Shown: piece after piece, positions 49,353-53,694 of the stretch
How positions within the stretch are numbered: the first letter of the stretch is position 1
Layout of the letters: the number at the start of each line of letters is the position of its first letter
Source: Clostridia bacterium
GTDB taxonomy: Bacteria; Bacillota_A; Clostridia; Oscillospirales; CAG-272
Reading direction: 5' to 3'
Assembly: GCA_017501345.1 (NCBI GenBank)
Contig: JAFVXC010000040.1
Coordinates: forward strand, 1 to 53,694
Length of the DNA stretch: 53,694 nt
The notes under the pieces: model-generated
The model's input: only the letters and a program-made list of their open reading frames with translations
Told to the model about the DNA's origin: nothing
Databases searched by the model: none
Position numbers and translations under genes: made by a program

Positions 49353-51290
49353 ATGAAAAACATCAAAATTCAGCGGCTTTCGCTCGAAAACTTCAAGTGT
49401 CACGTGAGCCTCACGCTCGATTTCGCAGGCAGGAACGCCTCGATCTACGGCGACAATGCGACGGGTAAGACGAGCATTTACGACGCTCTGACCTGGCTTT
49501 TGTTCGGCAAGGACAGCCTCGGGAACGGCGAAAAGAACATTGAGATCAAGCCCCTTAACGCACTCGGAGAGGTTCGGGACCATCTTGCGGTCACTGCCGT
49601 GGAGGCCGTGCTGCTTGTAGACGGAGAGGAGATCACGCTCCGCCGCACCTATCAGGAGGTATGGTCGCAGAAGCGCGGATGCAGTGAGGCGACCTACGAC
49701 GGGAACACATCGGAGTATTACGTTGATGGTGTCCCGGTGAAAAAGTATGCGTTCACCGAGAAGGTCGGGGAGCTCGTAGACGAGAACACCTTCCGTCTTC
49801 TGACGAGTGTGTCTCACTTTGCAAGCGGGATCTCCTGGCAGGAGCGCAGAGCGGCGCTCTTCCGTGTGGCGGGGGTGATGGACGACGCGCAGATTATGGC
49901 GACGCGGGAGGATTTTGCGCCCTTGCTTGCGGCTACGAGCCGTCTTTCTCTCGAGGATTACAAGAAGAAGCTCCTTTCCGAGAGACGCGCCTATACGGGT
50001 GCGAAGAACGACATCCCCGCCCGCATTAGTGAATGCAAAATAACGATCTCGGAAGTAGAGGGAATGGATTTTGAGTCGGCGCGGGCAGAGGTTCAGCGGT
50101 TGAACGCACAGCGCGAGAGCCTTGAAGGGCAGATTCTTTCGATCGAGCACGATGCGGCGCAGGAAAAGAAGGCGATCGAGATCCGTGAGAAAAAGGTCGA
50201 GCTTTCGACGCTCGACGGTGAGAACCGCGTGTATCGCAGTGAGCAGAACACGGGAGACGCGGAGCTTCGTCGACTGCAGGCAGAACACGCAGGTCTTATG
50301 GCACGGAAGAAGGGGAGCGAGGGAGAGATCGCATCCCTCGAAAAGAGCGTGATCGAGTATGACAACGCGATCGCGGCGTCCCGCGCACGTTGGATCGAGG
50401 TACACGGCAGGACCTTCTCGGGCGGTACTTGTCCGACCTGCAATCAGCCGCTTCCTACTGATCAGGTGAAGGCGGCGACCGAGAATTTTGAGGCGTCGAA
50501 GAAGGAGCATCTCCGCGAGATCGAGCAGAGCGCGGCGACGCTCAAGGAATCGAAAGTGAGCACGGAGGAGCGGATCCGTGCGGAAAAAGAAAAGATCGCC
50601 GAGATCGAAGGACTCATTGCGGAGACCGAGTCGAGGGTCACGCTTCTTGCGGGGCAGAAGGTCGCGGTCACCGATATGCCCGGTTATGCAGAGAAGCGCC
50701 GTGCGATCGAGGAACAGATCTGCGCACTTGAAGGCGAGCTTGCGGAAATGGCAGAGGGTTCCGCTTCTATTAAGGCAAAGATTTTGCAAGAGCTCGGGAA
50801 GGTCAAGGCGGATGCAGAGAAGGAAAGAGAGACCCTTGCGAAGGAAACTTTGCTCGAGCACGCTCGGAAGCGCATCGAGAGCCTTCAGGAAGAGGCAAGG
50901 CACGCCGCGGAGTGTCTCGAACGGGTCGAGGCTATGCTCTACCTGATCGACGAATACACGCGCTATAAGACGCGCTACGTCGAGGACAGTGTGAACGGTA
51001 TGTTCCGCATCGCGCGGTTCCGCCTCTTCAGGGAGCAGGCAAACGGCGGCGTCGAGGACAGATGCGACGTAGTATACGAGGGTGTACCCTACATCAATCT
51101 GAACAACGGTGCGCGGATCAACGTCGGGGTGGATATCATCAACACGCTGTCGAGGGCGTACGGTGTGACCGTTCCGCTCTTCGTAGACAACGCAGAAAGT
51201 GTGACGAGGCTTGAGGGCTCGGACAGCCAGATCATTCGTCTCGTCGTTTCGGAATTCGACAAAGAATTGAGGGTGAATTATGAAGGTTAA
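49353..51290 (+). CDS. SbcC/Rad50-like ATPase with zinc hook (phage recombination)
   Basis: A 645-residue AAA/SMC-type ATPase. Walker A is NATGKTSIYDALTW (residues about 35-48). Long coiled coils flank a zinc-hook motif, GTCPTCNQPLP (near residue 355), as in Rad50/SbcC. The C-terminal ATPase lobe ends with a Walker B-like VPLFVDNAESV, where Asp-Asn replaces the usual Asp-Glu. Such proteins help process DNA ends with a nuclease partner; no SbcD-type nuclease is next to it. It is 10 bases overlapped by the DUF669-like gene. In Clostridial phages this ATPase commonly precedes single-strand DNA-binding and replication genes. The family call is sound, the partner unknown. Confidence 0.87.
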   Translation: MKNIKIQRLSLENFKCHVSLTLDFAGRNASIYGDNATGKTSIYDALTWLLFGKDSLGNGEKNIEIKPLNALGEVRDHLAVTAVEAVLLVDGEEITLRRTYQEVWSQKRGCSEATYDGNTSEYYVDGVPVKKYAFTEKVGELVDENTFRLLTSVSHFASGISWQERRAALFRVAGVMDDAQIMATREDFAPLLAATSRLSLEDYKKKLLSERRAYTGAKNDIPARISECKITISEVEGMDFESARAEVQRLNAQRESLEGQILSIEHDAAQEKKAIEIREKKVELSTLDGENRVYRSEQNTGDAELRRLQAEHAGLMARKKGSEGEIASLEKSVIEYDNAIAASRARWIEVHGRTFSGGTCPTCNQPLPTDQVKAATENFEASKKEHLREIEQSAATLKESKVSTEERIRAEKEKIAEIEGLIAETESRVTLLAGQKVAVTDMPGYAEKRRAIEEQICALEGELAEMAEGSASIKAKILQELGKVKADAEKERETLAKETLLEHARKRIESLQEEARHAAECLERVEAMLYLIDEYTRYKTRYVEDSVNGMFRIARFRLFREQANGGVEDRCDVVYEGVPYINLNNGARINVGVDIINTLSRAYGVTVPLFVDNAESVTRLEGSDSQIIRLVVSEFDKELRVNYEG

Positions 51291-51882
51291 GGACAGAGCA
51301 AAGCCGAAGCTCCCGCCTGTGGAGCCGGGCGTATATATGGCGGTTTGTATCGGGGTGATCGACCTCGGTGAGCAATATTCCGAGATGTTCAAATCTTACT
51401 CGAATAAGGTGATGTTTGTGTGGGAGCTGCCGACCGAGACCGTAGAGGTTGACGGAGAGCAGAAGCCACGCCAGCTCTCGAAGGAGTTTACGGTTTCTTC
51501 CTCGAACAAGAGCAATTTCCGAAAATTCATCGAGTCGTGGAATAGCAAAAGCTATGGCGATGATGAATTCCTTGAATTTGATATCTTCGATCAGGTCGGC
51601 AAGCCGTGTCAGCTCAACGTGGTTTTGAACGAGACGAAGGAATATTCGAACGTCGACAACCTGATGCCGATCCCGAAGGGATTTCCCGCACCGCAGAGCA
51701 ATACCGAGCGGATCTATTGGGATATGGACGCGTGGAATGACGAGGTGTTCGGAAAGCTACCCGAATGGATTCAGGAAAAAATTAAAAAATCATCGCAATA
51801 TCAGCATGATCACGCACCTGCGACGACGGTTGAGGTAAAGCCTCCCGAGAATTCTGTATCAGAAAAGGAGTGCCCTATATGA
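51280..51882 (+). CDS. DUF669-like phage protein (probable single-strand DNA-related)
   Basis: Predicted 200-residue protein overlapping the ATPase gene by 11 bases. 'VEPGVYMAVCIGVIDLGEQY' and the SNKSNFRKFIESWN segment resemble phage DUF669-type proteins that lie between recombination ATPases and replication genes and are thought to bind single-stranded DNA. The C-terminal tail is acidic, Ser/Pro-rich and ends in CPI. Assignment from context and general look only. Confidence 0.6.
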   Translation: MKVKDRAKPKLPPVEPGVYMAVCIGVIDLGEQYSEMFKSYSNKVMFVWELPTETVEVDGEQKPRQLSKEFTVSSSNKSNFRKFIESWNSKSYGDDEFLEFDIFDQVGKPCQLNVVLNETKEYSNVDNLMPIPKGFPAPQSNTERIYWDMDAWNDEVFGKLPEWIQEKIKKSSQYQHDHAPATTVEVKPPENSVSEKECPI

Positions 51883-52577
51883 AATTCAAATCGCTCGCGT
51901 CCTCCTCCCACGGAAACGCATACATCGTCAGTGACGGCGAGACCCGCATTCTTCTTGAGTGCGGGATCCCGCTGAAAAAGCTGCAGAAGGCGGCGCGGTT
52001 TGCGCTGTCCGAGATCCGCGCGTGTCTCGTATCGCACGAGCACAAGGATCACGCAAAGAGTGTCCTTGATCTGATCGAGCGGGGGATCGAGGTCTACATG
52101 AGCGAAGGGACGGCCGATGCTCTTGGCGTAGAGTCCGTGACGCTGATCGAGTCAATGGAGCAGTTCAGTGTCGGTACCTTTGATATCGTTCCGTTCACGA
52201 CCTTCCACGATGCCGCAGAGCCACTCGGATTTCTCGTAAAAAGCCGCATTGACGGTGAGGTGCTTGCATTTGCGACTGACACGGTGAATTTGCGGTACCG
52301 ATTCCCGGGCGTGACAATCCTCGCGATCGAGGCGAACTACGACAAAGACGTTCTCGCGCGCTCCGAGAAGCTCCCTGAGAAGGTACGCCACCGTATCGCA
52401 AACGCGCACATGGAGATCGGTGTGTTGTGTGGATATCTGTCCGAGCTTGACCTCTCGACGTGCAGAGAGATCTACCTTTTGCACCTCTCTGACGCAATGA
52501 GCAGAGAGGATGAATTCGTTTGGCGCGTGGCAGAAATCGTGCCGCGCGGGATCAAAATTATACCGTGTGATAAGTGA
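51879..52577 (+). CDS. Metallo-beta-lactamase-fold hydrolase (phage)
   Basis: A 232-residue MBL-fold protein. The zinc motif SHEHKDHAKS (HxHxDH), the downstream 'TTFHDAAEPLGF' His and AFATDTVN Asp are visible; a last His is in 'LLHLSDAMS'. The ATG, preceded by AAAAGGAGTGCCCTAT, overlaps the preceding stop by 4 bases. Phage copies of this family (YycJ-like) are placed among replication genes and are probably nucleases or phosphodiesterases; the substrate is not known. Confidence 0.85.
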   Translation: MKFKSLASSSHGNAYIVSDGETRILLECGIPLKKLQKAARFALSEIRACLVSHEHKDHAKSVLDLIERGIEVYMSEGTADALGVESVTLIESMEQFSVGTFDIVPFTTFHDAAEPLGFLVKSRIDGEVLAFATDTVNLRYRFPGVTILAIEANYDKDVLARSEKLPEKVRHRIANAHMEIGVLCGYLSELDLSTCREIYLLHLSDAMSREDEFVWRVAEIVPRGIKIIPCDK

Positions 52578-52588
52578 GGTGAGGCCGC

Positions 52589-53392
52589 TTGAGTGAGCTT
52601 CAATGGATCAAATTATACGTGGATATTTTCACAAATTCACGAAAAATAAAGAAGATCGAGCGACTGAAAAACGGGGATTCGTATCTCGTGATTTGGTTTA
52701 AGCTCCTCTGTATGGCGGGGGCGATCAACGACGGCGGTACGATCTACATAACACCCGAAATCCCCTTTGATATCGACGATCTCGTGGACGAGCTGAAGCG
52801 CCCCGAGACTGTTGTAGTAAAGGCTCTCGACACCTTCGAGCGGTACGGGATGATCGTGCGGGATGATGCGGGATATATCCGAATTGCATCGTGGGAGAAG
52901 TATCAAGGTGTCGATCGTTTTTTGGAGATCAGGGAGCAGAATAAGATTCGTAAACGGAACGAAAGAGAACGAAAAAAGTCGCGTGACAGTCACGCGACAG
53001 TCACGGACGGTGTCACGCAATGTCACGCCATAGAGAGAGAGTTAAGAGAAAAGAATAATATTTATAATACTCTCTCTACCGAGAGAGTTGCGAAACAAAA
53101 CGTGACGTGTCACGCGCTTTCGGAGAACGATCTGAACGAGCTCTATGCACAAGGCGTCCCTGACGACTACATCGAATTCTACTTCAAAAAGGTTGAAAAG
53201 CGCGGGTATCAATATGACGATCACGCTTCAACGATCCTCTCTTGGTGGCAGAAGGACAAGCACCGCTGGTGCTCGCCGCCGACGGAGGAGGAGTCATCCT
53301 TTGACACGGATGAATTTTTTGAAGCCGCACTCCGTCGGAGCTATGGAGATCTGTACGACAAGATCTACGGGGACCGGGAGGAAGAATTATGA
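52589..53392 (+). CDS. Phage replisome organizer (N-terminal winged-helix domain)
   Basis: A 267-residue protein starting at a TTG (GAGGTGAGGCCGC upstream). Residues 1-120 match the phage replisome organiser N-terminal domain: LQWIKLYVDIFTNSRKIKKI, 'YLVIWFKLLCMAGAINDGG' and 'WEKYQGVDRFLEIREQNKIR'. A basic, low-complexity region and a helical C-terminus ('LYAQGVPDDYIEFYFKKVEKRG') follow. It should bind the element's origin and load the helicase. No DnaC-like loader is seen before the window ends. Confidence 0.88.
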   Translation: MSELQWIKLYVDIFTNSRKIKKIERLKNGDSYLVIWFKLLCMAGAINDGGTIYITPEIPFDIDDLVDELKRPETVVVKALDTFERYGMIVRDDAGYIRIASWEKYQGVDRFLEIREQNKIRKRNERERKKSRDSHATVTDGVTQCHAIERELREKNNIYNTLSTERVAKQNVTCHALSENDLNELYAQGVPDDYIEFYFKKVEKRGYQYDDHASTILSWWQKDKHRWCSPPTEEESSFDTDEFFEAALRRSYGDLYDKIYGDREEEL

Positions 53393-53565
53393 CAAATCAA
53401 ACCATTATAACCGACGAGGAGCGCATCGATGCACTCGCGCGTTTGATCGCAGAAGGGGCGGACAAGTCCTATGAGGAATGGAAGCGCGGTGTGAAGCGGC
53501 CCTCGGCGGTATGTATCGCAGAGCATCTCGTGCAGAGCGGGGTCAGGATCGGCGGTGAGGGATGA
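53389..53565 (+). CDS. Small phage protein, unknown
   Basis: Predicted 58-residue protein; the ATGA overlaps the replisome organiser's stop by 4 bases. The sequence is helical and acidic at the start (ITDEERIDALARLIAEGADK). No family recognised; coupling and ribosome binding site (GGGAGGAAGAATT) support translation. Confidence 0.55.
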   Translation: MTNQTIITDEERIDALARLIAEGADKSYEEWKRGVKRPSAVCIAEHLVQSGVRIGGEG

Positions 53566-53694
53566 TGTCGCAACCCATTAAATGCCGCAGGTGCGGGAAG
53601 CAGGCGAAGAATCCGCAGTGGATCACGATCGACGGGACGACGTATGTGGTCTCGGTCTGCCCGGCGTGCTACACCTATCTCACGGAAAGCGACG
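53562..53694 (+). CDS. Zinc-ribbon phage protein (3' truncated)
   Basis: An ATG overlapping the previous stop opens a frame that runs off the right edge after 44 codons. It begins with a zinc-ribbon-like pattern, CRRCGK then SVCPACYTYL (CxxC...CxxC). The rest is outside the window, so no role can be given. Confidence 0.5.
   Translation, partial: MMSQPIKCRRCGKQAKNPQWITIDGTTYVVSVCPACYTYLTESD

Overview
The window looks like chromosomal DNA of an uncultured gut-type Clostridia (Firmicutes) bacterium, probably Oscillospirales-like. The signs are many Gram-positive lipoproteins with LxxC lipoboxes, strong AGGAGG ribosome binding sites with ATG/GTG/TTG starts, consensus TTGACA-N17-TATAAT promoters, BspA-type leucine-rich repeats, a four-subunit nucleoside (BMP) importer and moderate GC. 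The taxon is inferred from gene style only. No rRNA gene or intact tRNA gene was recognised.

Layout: (1) 1-3.6 kb, the 3' part of a secreted DNRLRE/ricin-lectin/zinc-protease protein and two small lipoproteins. (2) 3.8-6.0 kb, leftward: an Lgt-like enzyme and a CPBP (CAAX-type) membrane protease, then a small membrane protein. (3) 6.2-22.7 kb, one leftward operon of eight tightly packed genes behind one consensus promoter: a giant surface subtilase with about 900 residues of BspA-type repeats, a lipoprotein, an outsized OppA, OppB, OppC, OppD, OppF and a small membrane protein. This reads as an extracellular protein-degradation and peptide-uptake system. (4) 22.9-29.4 kb, rightward: three large lipoproteins with acidic or Gly/Ser linkers and carboxypeptidase-like/Cna-B-like modules, one carrying a redoxin domain. 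(5) 29.5-33.6 kb, leftward: a polyferredoxin-thioredoxin membrane fusion with a partner membrane protein, and a GH39-like glycosidase. (6) 33.7-38.9 kb, rightward BMP-ABC nucleoside importer with two hairpins between the binding protein and the ATPase. (7) 39-41.6 kb, a CrtO-like membrane protein, three very small genes and a cytoplasmic sialidase.

(8) 41.9-43.9 kb is the most unusual stretch. Three arrays of short hairpins are separated by a fixed 7-8 base spacer whose orientation flips at a conserved core (TTTGCCCA). They surround small genes that share the same promoter/Shine-Dalgarno design. Two of the arrays contain an identical 104-bp sequence and flank a small lipoprotein gene.

(9) From about 43.86 kb to the right edge lies a prophage or related integrative element. 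It has a tRNA-Ser 3'-end attachment site, a tyrosine integrase, a TerB-N-like accessory gene, a CI/LexA-type repressor, an operator/promoter region, a Cro-like regulator, many small early genes, an SbcC/Rad50-like ATPase with a zinc hook, a DUF669-like protein, a metallo-beta-lactamase-fold protein and a replisome organiser. The element continues past the window.
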